Positions 37,420 through 46,838 of a stretch of 64,000 nt of DNA are shown one piece after another; the first letter of the stretch is position 1, and every line of letters starts with the position of its first letter. Source of the stretch: Azomonas macrocytogenes. GTDB taxonomy: Bacteria > Pseudomonadota > Gammaproteobacteria > Pseudomonadales > Pseudomonadaceae. Both the position numbers and the translations under genes were made by a program. The notes beneath the pieces were generated by a model that saw only the letters and a list, made by a program, of their open reading frames with translations, did not search any database and was not told where the DNA came from. The stretch lies in assembly GCF_014191985.1 (NCBI RefSeq), contig NZ_JACHXI010000006.1, forward strand, positions 158,326-222,325, in the 5' to 3' direction.

Positions 37420-38031
37420 TCAGGCCGATTGCCAGAGGTGCGTCAGGGGGCCGTTTCTACCAGCGACCGGATCGCTGTCCGGAAAGGGTAGCTGGCGAAT
37501 ACTTTGCAGGGCGGCTGGCGAAGGCGCCGAACGGCAGTTGTCCACCCGCTGATCGGGTGGATAGGCGCCAACCACCAGGAAATCGTCGGTCGAACTGAGC
37601 TCGCGGTGCCCAGTACCGGCCGGTAGCACCACGACATCCCCGGCGCTGACTTGTACGGTATGGCCTTCGGGGCCGCCGAGCATCAGCTGCGCCGAACCAC
37701 TGGCGATGCCCAGCACTTCATGGGCGCTCGAATGGTAGTGATGGAAGGAATAGATACTGGCGCGCCAGCGCGGCGGCCAGCCAGTCCGCTCGAAGCGTTC
37801 TTCGAAATCCGCTGCCGGATTGCCGCCGTTTGCGGCGAGTACGCCACGGTATACCAGGACGGGCAGGTGATCGTTGTTGGGGACCCAGTCATTGCGCGAT
37901 AGCAATAACGTTTCCGGCGGTGCACTGCTGGCGGGGTTGGTAGCGGTAGCCGCGAACAGCGCCTGGCCGGGAATTGCCAGGCCGAGGCTGGCGAGCATCC
38001 GGTTGAACCGGCGACGCGATAGGGATGTCAT
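37420..38031 (-). CDS. Tat-exported cupin-domain protein
   Basis: A 203-residue protein with a clear Tat signal (LSRRRFNRMLASLGLAIPGQALFAATA) and a single cupin domain. The cupin metal motif is partly recognisable: SFHHYHSSAHEVLGIASG and GDVVVLPAGTGHREL. The start is chosen at 38031, just behind AGGAGG and at the signal peptide; the frame is open further upstream through an operator-like palindrome, which argues against an earlier start. A PtxS-like site (38047-38060) lies directly upstream of the RBS. The role in the periplasm is unknown; sugar or sugar-acid chemistry is suggested only by the operator. Confidence 0.8.
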   Translation of the reverse strand: MTSLSRRRFNRMLASLGLAIPGQALFAATATNPASSAPPETLLLSRNDWVPNNDHLPVLVYRGVLAANGGNPAADFEERFERTGWPPRWRASIYSFHHYHSSAHEVLGIASGSAQLMLGGPEGHTVQVSAGDVVVLPAGTGHRELSSTDDFLVVGAYPPDQRVDNCRSAPSPAALQSIRQLPFPDSDPVAGRNGPLTHLWQSA

Positions 38032-38046
38032 GGCATTGCCTCCTGA

Positions 38047-38060
38047 TGAAAACGGTTTCA
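38047..38060. promoter_or_regulatory. PtxS-like LacI-family operator upstream of the cupin gene
   Basis: TGAAAACGGTTTCA differs at one position from the 14-bp PtxS operator found twice at the kgu locus (49951-49964 and 51113-51126). It lies 16 nt upstream of the cupin ATG, immediately before the RBS, a typical repression position. Another LacI-family repressor with a similar site could act here instead. Confidence 0.55.
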
Positions 38061-38113
38061 ACTGAAAACATACGCTCCAGAATGTGAAGAATGAAGCCGA
38101 GGACAAGCGCAGT

Positions 38114-38214
38114 GCCTGATTTCGGTGCCCGAGGCGCCGATACTGCGTTGCCACTCCTCGCCATAGCTGGCTATGACTCGTCGTGGCGCCTTGTCTGGAA
38201 ACCTCGGCCAGCCG
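38114..38214. repeat. Long interrupted palindrome upstream of rep
   Basis: A dyad is centred at about 38169. The inner arms CCATAGC/GCTATG (38161-38175) flank a 2-nt spacer; GCCAC (38150-38154) pairs with GTGGC (38183-38187); looser outward complementarity runs from about 38116 to 38210. It lies in the 250-nt region between the divergent cupin and rep genes. The layout resembles intergenic repeats known from pseudomonads, but copy number in the genome cannot be judged here. Confidence 0.5.
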
Positions 38215-38282
38215 AACTTGAGTTAACCCATCAACCGCACAGGCCACTAGAATGACTGGCCTTTTGTCTCTGGTGTTCCCCG

Positions 38283-40292
38283 ATGTCCCGACTCAATCCC
38301 CGGCAACAGGAGGCCGTGTCCTATATCGGCGGCCCGTTGCTTGTGCTGGCTGGCGCCGGTTCCGGCAAGACCAGCGTCATCACTCGCAAGATCGCCTACC
38401 TGATTCAGCAGTGTGGCATTCGCGCCCAGTACATCTATGCGGTGACCTTCACCAACAAGGCGGCGCGGGAGATGAAGGCGCGGGTCGGCAGCCTGCTGCG
38501 CGGTGCCGAGAGCAAGGGGCTGACGGTCTCCACCTTCCACAACCTCGGCCTCAACATCATTCGCAAGGAACACGCGAAGCTGGGCTACAAGCCGGGGTTC
38601 TCGATCTTCGACGAGGGCGATATCAAGGCGCTGGTCAGCGACATCATGCAGAAGGAATACGCTGGCGACGACGGCACCGACGAGGTGCTGCGGCAGATCG
38701 GCAGTTGGAAGAACGATTTGATCCTGCCGGACGCGGCCCTGGCCAAGGCGCGCAATCCAAAGGAGCAGACTGCCGCCGTCGTCTACCTGCACTACCAGCG
38801 CACCCTGAAAGCCTACAATGCGGTGGATTTCGACGACCTGATCCTGCAGCCGGTCAAGCTGTTCCAGGAGCATCCCGAGGTGCTGGAGAAATGGCAGAAT
38901 CGCGTGCGCTACCTGTTGGTGGACGAGTACCAGGACACCAACGCCAGCCAGTACCTGCTGGTGAAGCTGCTGGTGCAGGGACGCGCGCAGTTCACCGTGG
39001 TGGGCGATGACGATCAGTCGATCTACGCCTGGCGCGGTGCGCGGCCGGAAAACCTGATGCAGTTGAAGGAGGATTTTCCCTCGCTGAAGGTGGTGATGCT
39101 GGAGCAGAACTACCGCTCCACCAGCCGCATCCTCAAATGCGCCAACATCCTGATCGCCAACAACCCCCACGTGTTCGAGAAAGAACTGTGGAGCGACATG
39201 GGCCATGGTGACGCGATCCGTGTGATCCGCTGCCGCAACGAGGACGCCGAGTGTGAGCGCATCGCCCTGGAAATCCTCACCGAACACCTGAAGACCGACC
39301 GTCCCTACAGTGACTTCGCCATCCTCTATCGCGGCAACTACCAGGCCAAGCTGATGGAGCTGAAGCTGCAGCATCACCAGATTCCCTATCGCTTGTCCGG
39401 CGGCACCAGCTTCTTTGCCCGGCAGGAAGTGAAGGATCTGATGAGCTATTTTCGCCTGTTGGTGAACCCGGACGACGACAACGCCTTCCTGCGTGTCATC
39501 AACGTACCGCGCCGGGAGATCGGTTCGGCCACACTGGAAAAGCTTGGCAACTATGCCAGCGAGCGCGATCTGTCGCTCTATGCCGCCTGCGATGAGATCG
39601 GTTTGTCCGCCCAGCTCGATAGCCGCTTCACCGAGCGCCTGGTGCGCTTCAAGCGCTATATGGACCAACTCCGTCAGCACTGCGCGCAGAACGAACCCAT
39701 CGCTGCCCTGCGTAGCATGGTGATGGATATCGATTATGAACACTGGGTGCGGCAGAACAGCTCCAGCGACAAGGCCGCCGACTTCCGGATGGGCAACGTC
39801 TGGTTCCTGATCGATGCGCTGAAGAACACCCTGGAAAAAGACGAAGACGGCGCCATGACCATCGAGCAGGCCATCGCCAAGCTGGTTTTGCGCGACATGC
39901 TCGAACGCCAGCAAGAGGAACAGGAGGGTGCCGACGGCGTGCAGATGATGACCTTGCACGCTTCCAAGGGCCTGGAGTTTCCCAGTGTCTACATCATGGG
40001 CATGGAAGAGGACATCCTCCCGCACCGCTCCAGCATCGAGGCCGATACCATCGAGGAAGAACGTCGCCTGGCCTATGTCGGCATCACCCGCGCCCGCCGC
40101 AACCTGGCGTTCACCTTCGCGGCCAGGCGCAAGCAGTACGGCGAAGTGCTCGACTGCCTGCCCAGCCGCTTTCTCGCTGAACTGTCGGCCGATGATCTGC
40201 AGTGGGAAGGTCAGGAAGATGCGCCGGTCGCGGTCAAGGCCGCGCGGGGAAACGAAGCGCTGGCGGGGATACGGTCGCTGTTGAAGAAGTAG
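38283..40292 (+). CDS. rep: ATP-dependent DNA helicase Rep
   Basis: A 669-residue superfamily-1A helicase that assists replication forks past obstacles. All motifs are in place: Walker A AGAGSGKTSV, motif Ia TFTNKAAREM, motif II DEYQDTN, motif III VGDDDQSIYAWRGA, motif IV LEQNYRST, motif V TLHASKGLEF and motif VI YVGITRAR. Length and the start MSRLNPRQQEAV match Rep rather than UvrD, which is longer. It is monocistronic, followed by a minus-strand diguanylate cyclase gene. Confidence 0.97.
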   Translation: MSRLNPRQQEAVSYIGGPLLVLAGAGSGKTSVITRKIAYLIQQCGIRAQYIYAVTFTNKAAREMKARVGSLLRGAESKGLTVSTFHNLGLNIIRKEHAKLGYKPGFSIFDEGDIKALVSDIMQKEYAGDDGTDEVLRQIGSWKNDLILPDAALAKARNPKEQTAAVVYLHYQRTLKAYNAVDFDDLILQPVKLFQEHPEVLEKWQNRVRYLLVDEYQDTNASQYLLVKLLVQGRAQFTVVGDDDQSIYAWRGARPENLMQLKEDFPSLKVVMLEQNYRSTSRILKCANILIANNPHVFEKELWSDMGHGDAIRVIRCRNEDAECERIALEILTEHLKTDRPYSDFAILYRGNYQAKLMELKLQHHQIPYRLSGGTSFFARQEVKDLMSYFRLLVNPDDDNAFLRVINVPRREIGSATLEKLGNYASERDLSLYAACDEIGLSAQLDSRFTERLVRFKRYMDQLRQHCAQNEPIAALRSMVMDIDYEHWVRQNSSSDKAADFRMGNVWFLIDALKNTLEKDEDGAMTIEQAIAKLVLRDMLERQQEEQEGADGVQMMTLHASKGLEFPSVYIMGMEEDILPHRSSIEADTIEEERRLAYVGITRARRNLAFTFAARRKQYGEVLDCLPSRFLAELSADDLQWEGQEDAPVAVKAARGNEALAGIRSLLKK

Positions 40293-40360
40293 AGAAACGG
40301 TTGCAGGTTACAGGCTCGGGCAAAACCGAGAAAAAGCCTGGCGGGAAGCGGCCTTCTCTT

Positions 40361-41989
40361 TCATCCAGCCTTGCTGGTCATCGGCTGTACCTGATGGAAA
40401 TGCATCCGGTTTTTGCCTTGGCGCTTGGCGCAGTACAGGGCTTGGTCGGCCAGCTTGAACACCTCGTCCATGTTCATGGCATCGCGAGGCCACATGGCGC
40501 CGCCGATGCTGCAGCTCAGCCGGATGCTTTCGTGCCCTAGCTGGAAAGGCGCTTCGAAGGTATCGATCACGTGCTGGGCAATGCCATTGACGATGCCTTG
40601 CACCGCGCCGGTGGGGAAGGGCAGCAGCATGAGGAATTCGTCACCCCCCAGGCGCACCACCAGATCGGTGTCGCGGGAGCAGTGCTGCAGTCGCCGGGCA
40701 GCCTCCTGCAGAACCAGATCACCGGCGGCATGGCCGAGGCGGTCGTTGATGGGCTTGAACTCGTCCAGATCCAGGCAAAGGACAAACAGGCTGCCGCCCT
40801 GGTTATGGATGCGCTGCTCGACCTTGGCGAGATAGCCTTCCAGTGCCGCACGGTTGGCCAGCCCAGTCAGGGTGTCGCAATAGGCGATATTCTTCATCGC
40901 CCCCAGTTCGTGCTGCTGGCTGCTCAGGCTCTGGACCAGTTGATGAATGGCCTGACTGAGGCTTTGCACTTCGCTACTGCCGTACAGTTCGGGAATCGCG
41001 ACTTTCTCGCCGGCGGCGATGCGCTTGGCGGCACTGGCGATCCGATCCAGCGGCTGGGTGATGAGGCCGGCGAGCAGCCAGCCCAGGCCAGCAAAAAACA
41101 GGGAAAGCACCACGCCCCAGTGGAGGATTTCCTCCTGCATGGCCCGGACCGGGGCATAAGCCTTGTCCAGCGGTTGCCGGGCCAGCACCGTCCAGCCAAG
41201 CCCCTGATAGTTCTGATGGCTACTATTGCCGGCGACGCCGATCAAATACTCCCTGCCATCTGGCCATTTCTGCACGCTCCAGGATTCGTGGTCGGTCCGC
41301 TGAATCTCGAGATTGAGCCTATGGCCGAGCAGCTCGGATGGGCCGAGCTGGACGGTCTGGTCCTTGCCCAGGATCAGAAACTCCTGTCCATCGAGAATAC
41401 CCGGGGTGGATTCGAGCAGAGAGCGGCGTACCCATTCCGCCCAGGCCCTGGACAGGTAGCACACCAGCACACCTTGCAAGCGATCCTGGTCGTCGCGAAT
41501 GGGCAGGCCGATTTCGACGAGGTTGTTGTTCATCTTGGTCGAAGATTGCATCGTTTCATGGGATGGACCAATGAAAAGTGCCTGTCGGGCATTCAGAAAG
41601 ACCGGCAATCGCTCGATGCTGGTGCCTTCCAACTGGCCGTTGCCCGAGGCGAGTACCACGCCTGTGGCGTCCATCAGGCCGAGCCAGGCGATATCCACGA
41701 ATTGTTCCTGGAACTGCTTGAGCAGCGCGCGCGCGTTATCGATATCGTCGAAGCTGCGTACCGTCTCGAGTCGCTTGAGCAGCCGCAGGTTCTGGGCCCG
41801 TTCGGCCATATCGCGATCCAGGCGTTCGATCATGAGAAAGGCAGAACTGGCCAGTTCACTACCGATGTTTTCCCGCAGACGGTTGAACGAGGCTTCGCTG
41901 ATCAGCACACCGAAAACCCAGCTGAGAGAAATGATCAAAAGAGCGGCGATGAGTGCGAAGCGGGTTCGCAGGCTGGTCAGGATGGACAT
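40361..41989 (-). CDS. Membrane diguanylate cyclase with double-Cache-type sensor
   Basis: A 542-residue sensor. A transmembrane helix (FALIAALLIISLSWVFGVLI) is followed by a periplasmic sensing domain (about 35-270), a second helix (VVLSLFFAGLGWLLAGLI), a HAMP-like linker and a GGDEF domain. The active motif is an intact GGDEF at 448-452 (VVRLGGDEF), and the inhibitory I-site RDTD stands five residues before it, so synthesis of c-di-GMP with product feedback is expected. No EAL domain follows. It is divergent from the Dps-like gene. The sensed ligand is unknown. Confidence 0.92.
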   Translation of the reverse strand: MSILTSLRTRFALIAALLIISLSWVFGVLISEASFNRLRENIGSELASSAFLMIERLDRDMAERAQNLRLLKRLETVRSFDDIDNARALLKQFQEQFVDIAWLGLMDATGVVLASGNGQLEGTSIERLPVFLNARQALFIGPSHETMQSSTKMNNNLVEIGLPIRDDQDRLQGVLVCYLSRAWAEWVRRSLLESTPGILDGQEFLILGKDQTVQLGPSELLGHRLNLEIQRTDHESWSVQKWPDGREYLIGVAGNSSHQNYQGLGWTVLARQPLDKAYAPVRAMQEEILHWGVVLSLFFAGLGWLLAGLITQPLDRIASAAKRIAAGEKVAIPELYGSSEVQSLSQAIHQLVQSLSSQQHELGAMKNIAYCDTLTGLANRAALEGYLAKVEQRIHNQGGSLFVLCLDLDEFKPINDRLGHAAGDLVLQEAARRLQHCSRDTDLVVRLGGDEFLMLLPFPTGAVQGIVNGIAQHVIDTFEAPFQLGHESIRLSCSIGGAMWPRDAMNMDEVFKLADQALYCAKRQGKNRMHFHQVQPMTSKAG

Positions 41990-42305
41990 GTTCGGGCTGC
42001 AGGACGTATTCGAGCTCTTGGTGTCATTATGGTATCAAGACGCTATCGATTCTGTGCGCGCTGGCAAATGCTGAGGTATTCGATGGATGGATCGAAATAA
42101 TAGGCGGCGTATATGAGAAACCTGCCATTTTGCATGGTCAATTACACAGCAAGCTTTTGGTATTGCCTTTTCGAACGATTTTCCAGGGTCTGGCGCGGTT
42201 TCGTTGCCGCTATGGCGAAATCGCGCCAAACCCATGGTGGCATGCGACCCGGACAGCGAGGTTCGGTCGGCAAATCCTGAAACGACCTTTATTAGGAGAA
42301 AGTTC
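41990..42305. other. Divergent intergenic region between GGDEF and Dps-like genes
   Basis: About 315 nt with no gene. It contains TTCGAT-N6-ATCGAA near 42078-42096 and a 13-nt-arm inverted repeat (TGGCGCGGTTTCG at 42191-42203 and CGAAATCGCGCCA at 42216-42228, one mismatch) about 78 nt before the Dps-like ATG. The latter could be a hairpin in the 5' leader or a regulator site. An AGGAGA ribosome-binding site precedes the Dps-like start. Confidence 0.5.
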
Positions 42306-42851
42306 ATGGCTACTGCAACCGCCAAGCAAGAATTGAATAACGTCGAGAGCATCATGACCAAGGCCCGACAGGGCCGTGATGCGGATATTTCTTCCCGCGT
42401 AGAGATCGGCAAGGCGCTTTCCGTGCTGCTGGCCGATGTCTTCGCGCTGTACCTCAAGACCAAGAATTTCCACTGGCACATTTCCGGCCCGAACTTCCGT
42501 GACTATCACCTGCTGCTCGATGCGCAGGCAGCGCAACTGTTCGGCATCACCGATGCCATTGCCGAGCGGGGACGCAAGCTTGGCCAGCCGACCCTGCGCT
42601 CCGTTGAGCAGATTGTCGAGCGCAAACGCCTGGCCAGCAGTGAGGCCGAGCAGCTCAGCGCCGAGCAGATGCTCGCAGAGCTGTATGCCGACAACCAGTC
42701 CCTGGCTGCTTACATGCGCACCACCCATACCCTGACTTCGGACGGCAACGACGTGGCCACTACCAGTCTGCTGGAAGAGTGGATCGATCAGGCCGAAGAG
42801 CGTGTCTGGTTCCTGGGCCAGATCATTGGCCGTGACGATAATCGTCAATAG
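42306..42851 (+). CDS. dps: Dps-family ferritin-like DNA-binding protein
   Basis: A 181-residue member of the Dps/miniferritin family, which oxidises and stores iron and protects DNA under oxidative or starvation stress. Inter-subunit ferroxidase ligands are visible in KTKNFHWHISGPNF and in the partner segment LLLDAQAAQLFGITDAIAERGRKLG. The start ATG at 42306 follows AGGAGA; the longer open frame upstream lacks an RBS. The C-terminus EEWIDQAEERVWFLGQII is typical. Convergent with the cardiolipin synthase gene. Confidence 0.92.
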   Translation: MATATAKQELNNVESIMTKARQGRDADISSRVEIGKALSVLLADVFALYLKTKNFHWHISGPNFRDYHLLLDAQAAQLFGITDAIAERGRKLGQPTLRSVEQIVERKRLASSEAEQLSAEQMLAELYADNQSLAAYMRTTHTLTSDGNDVATTSLLEEWIDQAEERVWFLGQIIGRDDNRQ

Positions 42852-42895
42852 CTGCCTGCTGGCGGCAGGTTTGGCCTGCCCTTCGTGAAAGCCTT

Positions 42896-42930
42896 GCTGT
42901 CCCGCCTTGATGCTGCCGAGGCGGGACAGC
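42896..42930. terminator. Bidirectional hairpin between convergent genes
   Basis: A perfect 12-bp inverted repeat (GCTGTCCCGCCT at 42896-42907 and AGGCGGGACAGC at 42919-42930) lies 45 nt after the Dps-like stop and 9 nt before the end of the minus-strand cls gene. There is no long T-run on either side, so it may act as a weak terminator or RNA-stabilising stem for both transcripts. Confidence 0.6.
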
Positions 42931-42938
42931 TCCTCCAA

Positions 42939-44384
42939 CTACAGCACCGGCGCTACCAGCCGTGCGACCCGCATCCCCAACTGCTGCAGGCGGCGCGGCT
43001 TCGGCATGTTCGCCGGAATGAGTTCCTGCGACTCGGCGAAATCCGCTTCCAGCATGCGCGCTACTTCGTCGGCGAAATTACTGTCGGCAACCAGCACCGT
43101 CACTTCGAAATTCAGCCGGAACGAGCGATTGTCCAGGTTGGCGCTGCCGACCGAAGCCATCTGGTCGTCGATCAGGACCACTTTCTGGTGCAGGAAACCC
43201 GGTAGATAGCGAAACACCCGCACGCCCATCTGTGCAGCTTCCAGGGCATAGAGCGAGGAGGCGGCATAGACCATGCGGTGATCCGGTCGCGAGGGCAGCA
43301 GCAGGCGTACTTCCACGCCGCGCAGCACCGCCAGGCGCATGGCGGCGAAGACCGCCTCGTCCGGCACGAAATACGGACTGGTCAGCCAGATCCGCTGCTG
43401 GGCCAGGTTGAGTGCCTGCACAAAGAACAGCGAAGCGGTTTCCATCGAGTCCGCCGGACCGCTGCAGATCGCCTGGCAGATCACCCCCTGGTCTTCCAGA
43501 TAGCCTGCCGGCAGCAACAAGGGGGGTAACTGGCGGGTGGCCCAATACCAGTCCTCGGCGAAGGATTCCTGCAGGCACGCCAGTACCGGGCCGCTCAATT
43601 CGATATGGGTATCGCGCCAGGGCGACAGTTTGGGATCGTGGCCGAGGTACTCGTCACCCACGTTATGCCCGCCGACGAAACCGATTTGCCCATCTATCAC
43701 CACGATCTTGCGATGGTTGCGAAAATTCAACTGGAAACGGTTGATGAAGCCGCCACGGGTGGAAAAGTCGTGTACCTGCACCCCAGCCTGACGTAGCCGG
43801 GTCGAATAGTGACGCGGCAGAGCGTGGCTGCCGACCGCATCATAGAGCAGATAGATTTGCACCCCGGCCGCCGCGCGTTCCAGCAGGGCAGCCTGCAAGC
43901 GCCGTCCCAGCTCGTCATCGTGGATGATGAAAAATTGCACCAGCACCACTTCGCGCGCCTTGGCAATGGCCTCGAAAATAGCTGAAAACGTCGCCTCGCC
44001 ATTGACCAGCAGGCGTATCTGGTTACTGGCCAGGCTGGGCATTTCCGCCAGTTGGGCGAAGGGCCATAGCAGATCGGGCTTGTCTGGCGAATCGGTTACG
44101 GCCAGGGCCTCCTCGACCCAGGGCCGCCAGTCCAGCTCGGCCATCGCCTTGTGCATCTCTTCGTTGGCCTGGCGGCGGGCGCGAATATAGCCATCGAAGC
44201 TGCTGCGGCCGAATACCAAGTAAGGCAGTAAGGTCAGCAGCGGCATGAACACCAGCGACATCGCCCAGGCGATGGCTCCTTGTGAGGTCCTTACCGTGAA
44301 TATCGCGTGGATCGCGGCCACCAGGCCGCAGACCTGCAGCACCGCCATGAAGTAACCGAACAGATAAAGTGCGTCGTACACCAT
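42939..44384 (-). CDS. cls: Cardiolipin synthase
   Basis: A 481-residue membrane phospholipase-D-type enzyme that joins two phosphatidylglycerols to cardiolipin. Two N-terminal hydrophobic helices (about 5-60) anchor it. The two HKD motifs are [19 protein letters not shown] and [24 protein letters not shown]. Length and order match ClsA of pseudomonads. It is preceded on the same strand by a beta-propeller gene with a 127-nt gap, so it probably has its own promoter. Confidence 0.95.
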   Translation of the reverse strand: MVYDALYLFGYFMAVLQVCGLVAAIHAIFTVRTSQGAIAWAMSLVFMPLLTLLPYLVFGRSSFDGYIRARRQANEEMHKAMAELDWRPWVEEALAVTDSPDKPDLLWPFAQLAEMPSLASNQIRLLVNGEATFSAIFEAIAKAREVVLVQFFIIHDDELGRRLQAALLERAAAGVQIYLLYDAVGSHALPRHYSTRLRQAGVQVHDFSTRGGFINRFQLNFRNHRKIVVIDGQIGFVGGHNVGDEYLGHDPKLSPWRDTHIELSGPVLACLQESFAEDWYWATRQLPPLLLPAGYLEDQGVICQAICSGPADSMETASLFFVQALNLAQQRIWLTSPYFVPDEAVFAAMRLAVLRGVEVRLLLPSRPDHRMVYAASSLYALEAAQMGVRVFRYLPGFLHQKVVLIDDQMASVGSANLDNRSFRLNFEVTVLVADSNFADEVARMLEADFAESQELIPANMPKPRRLQQLGMRVARLVAPVL

Positions 44385-44511
44385 GCGTTTGAATTCCTCC
44401 GAAGGAATTCAGCATAGCCGGTGAAGCCCGGGCAAGCATCCTTGATGGATGCTCCAGGATGTGTGCGCGGTTCGGCCGGTATCGCGCCGAACCTGCTGGT
44501 ATGGCTCGGCT

Positions 44512-45690
44512 TTAACGGGGCGGCGTTCTGAGCGAACCTGGACCTGCTTCCAGTTGGATCGATGTTCCGCTGTCATGCAACTGGCCATCGCGGATTGCAT
44601 AGATGGCCAACTGCTTCTCCACATTCAACTGAGCGATGATGTGGCGGTTATCCTGGGTGAAGACCAGGCCCTGGCCTGCTTCTGCGCAAGGAACCTCGGA
44701 AACCTGCATAGCCTGGCCATCCCTGATCGAGAATAGCGTCAGCTTGCCTTTCTCCTTGCGTCCCGGGTTGTCTTTGGGCAGATTCGAGCCGTCCATCGAC
44801 AATACGGCGATCCAGCGTCCATCGGGTGAAATGGCGACGCTTTCCGGAACCGAAGGAACGTTCAGGTACTGCACGGTCTTGAAGGGCGTGCTCGATACAT
44901 CGATAAGACTGACTGTATCCGCATCACCGACTTTTTTCGCATCGCCGGCCAGCCCGGCAAGGCCTACGTTGCTGACGACAGCCCAACGGCCATCGCTCGA
45001 CACATCGATGGTGTAGGGGGCCACTCCGCTGCTCAGGCGGACCAGACTGTCTTCGATCGCCTGGCCCTTGATATCCACGACGGCTACTCCTTGCTGATCG
45101 CGTAGGGCAACCAGGGCATGCTGACCGTCATGGGTGAAGCTGAGGCCGGCGAGACGCCCGGAGCTGAGTTTGAGCGAGCCCTGCAAGGTGGCGTGTTTAT
45201 CTTCGAGGCTGACGGCGTAGAGAGAGCCGTCTATGCCCGCGACCAGGGCCAGGTTTCCTGCAGGATTGATGGCAATGCCTTGCGGATGCGTAGGCAGCGG
45301 CAATTTCGTGATGGTTGGCGAAGCGGCTTGCAGATCGACGACTTGCAGGAAGTTGTCGGTCATCAACTTGCCGTTGGCGTGATCGTAGCGGGTTGGCGCG
45401 CCGACCAGGGCCAGTTGCCCGTCCGGGGTGATGGCCACCGCTTGCGGGGGACCCTGGATGCCGAACTGGACGGGAATCTCCTTGATTTTTCTGAAGGGAA
45501 ACGTGCTGGTATCCAATACGGTCAGGGTGTCGCTCCCGGCCTCTTTGGGCCAGGTATCCTTACCTTCTACCCGTTGATACTTGCCATCGTTGGCCGAGAC
45601 GACGAAGTCGGCGGCAGAGACAGAAAAAGGCAGCAAACCCAGAGTGAAACCCAGTATCGCTGTGCGCTTTGAGCAGTGAAATTGCAACAT
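44512..45690 (-). CDS. Periplasmic YncE-like beta-propeller protein
   Basis: A 392-residue protein with a signal peptide (SKRTAILGFTLGLLPFSVSAADF) and seven-bladed propeller repeats: AVAITPDGQLALV, GIAINPAGNLALVAG, GLSFTHDGQHALVA, TIDVSSDGRWAVVSN and SVAISPDGRWIAVLS. This places it among YncE/cytochrome-cd1-like WD40-type periplasmic proteins. No haem CxxCH is seen. It lies 152 nt downstream of kguD on the same strand; a functional link to ketogluconate use is not demonstrated. Ligand or partner unknown. Confidence 0.82.
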   Translation of the reverse strand: MLQFHCSKRTAILGFTLGLLPFSVSAADFVVSANDGKYQRVEGKDTWPKEAGSDTLTVLDTSTFPFRKIKEIPVQFGIQGPPQAVAITPDGQLALVGAPTRYDHANGKLMTDNFLQVVDLQAASPTITKLPLPTHPQGIAINPAGNLALVAGIDGSLYAVSLEDKHATLQGSLKLSSGRLAGLSFTHDGQHALVALRDQQGVAVVDIKGQAIEDSLVRLSSGVAPYTIDVSSDGRWAVVSNVGLAGLAGDAKKVGDADTVSLIDVSSTPFKTVQYLNVPSVPESVAISPDGRWIAVLSMDGSNLPKDNPGRKEKGKLTLFSIRDGQAMQVSEVPCAEAGQGLVFTQDNRHIIAQLNVEKQLAIYAIRDGQLHDSGTSIQLEAGPGSLRTPPR

Positions 45691-45842
45691 GCCGAACCCT
45701 CTTGTCTTTTCTTGTTGGTATGCAAATCGGCTGCAGTCTGCGTATGGCGGATTCCTCGGTCACGCCATTGTGAAAAGGTGCTCTGTCGTACCGCGCAAGC
45801 GTCGGTAAAGAAACGCTTGCGCGGTAGTGAGGCAGATTTCTG

Positions 45843-46826
45843 TCAGCGCTTGGCCCAGACGGCCGGATTGACCAGGTCGGCAGGGCGCTGACCGGCAAGT
45901 GCCGTGAGCAGATTCTCCACTGCGCAACGGGCCATGGCCTCACGGGTTTCATGGGTGGCCGAGCCGATATGCGGCGTGGCGACCACGTTGGACAGGCGCA
46001 GCAGAGGCGAATCGGCCGGTAGCGGCTCCTTCTCGAACACATCGAGCCCGGCGGCGCGAATGACGCCGTTCTGCAGGGCGGCGATCAGGGCTTGCTCATC
46101 GACCACCTTGCCGCGGGAGATATTGACGAAGATGGTCTGCGGCCCCATGCGAGCGAATTGCTCGGCACCGATCAAGCCTTCGGTTTCGGCCGTCAGCGGC
46201 AGGGTCAGACAGACGAAGTCCGCTTCTTCCAGCAACGCGTCCAGCGAGCGATAACCGGCGCCGAAGCGTTCCTCGACCTGCGGCTTGCGCGAGTGGCTGT
46301 GATAGAGGATCGGCATCCCGAAGCCGAAATGCCCGCGTTGCGCCAGTGCCTCGCCGATGCGGCCCATGCCGACGATACCCAGCGTCTTGCCATGCACGTC
46401 GCTACCGAAATGCGCGCTCCCCACGCTCTTCTGCCACTGGCCTGCGCGGACCCAGTCGGCCAGTTCGACCACACGCCGGGCTGTCGCCATAAGTAGCGCG
46501 AAGCCGGTATCGGCGGTGGTTTCAGTCAGCACGTCGGGCGTATTGCTGAGCAGGATGCCGCGTTTGGTCAGGTAATCCAGATCATAGTTGTCCACGCCTA
46601 CCGAAACGCTGGCGATGGCTTCGAGTTGCGGCGCCAGATCGAGCAACCCGGCATCCAGCTTGAGGCTGGCGCCCAGCAGGCCATGGGCCTGCGGCAGGGC
46701 ATCGCGCAGCCGGGCCAGGCCGTCGGGTTTCTTCGGATCCTCGATCAGCACGACTTCCGCTTGTTGCTGCAGACGAGTCATCAGCTCGGCGGAAAGCTTC
46801 TTGTACAACACAACGTTTTTCTTCAT
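45843..46826 (-). CDS. kguD: 2-ketogluconate-6-phosphate reductase (2-hydroxyacid dehydrogenase family)
   Basis: A 327-residue D-2-hydroxyacid dehydrogenase. The NAD(P) motif is LGIVGMGRIGEAL, the catalytic Arg is in NISRGKVVDEQAL, the Glu in VFEKEPLP and the His in TPHIGSATHETR. As the last gene of kguE-K-T-D it reduces 2-keto-6-phosphogluconate to 6-phosphogluconate, feeding the Entner-Doudoroff pathway. GhrB-like 2-ketoacid reductases are the close alternative, but the operon context decides. The gap to kguT is 12 nt. Confidence 0.93.
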   Translation of the reverse strand: MKKNVVLYKKLSAELMTRLQQQAEVVLIEDPKKPDGLARLRDALPQAHGLLGASLKLDAGLLDLAPQLEAIASVSVGVDNYDLDYLTKRGILLSNTPDVLTETTADTGFALLMATARRVVELADWVRAGQWQKSVGSAHFGSDVHGKTLGIVGMGRIGEALAQRGHFGFGMPILYHSHSRKPQVEERFGAGYRSLDALLEEADFVCLTLPLTAETEGLIGAEQFARMGPQTIFVNISRGKVVDEQALIAALQNGVIRAAGLDVFEKEPLPADSPLLRLSNVVATPHIGSATHETREAMARCAVENLLTALAGQRPADLVNPAVWAKR

Positions 46827-46838
46827 GGCCGATGATCC

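Noticed and set aside
38247..40025. Minus-strand 592-codon open frame opposite rep
   Set aside because: Antisense shadow of the rep helicase; high GC yields long open frames on the opposite strand.
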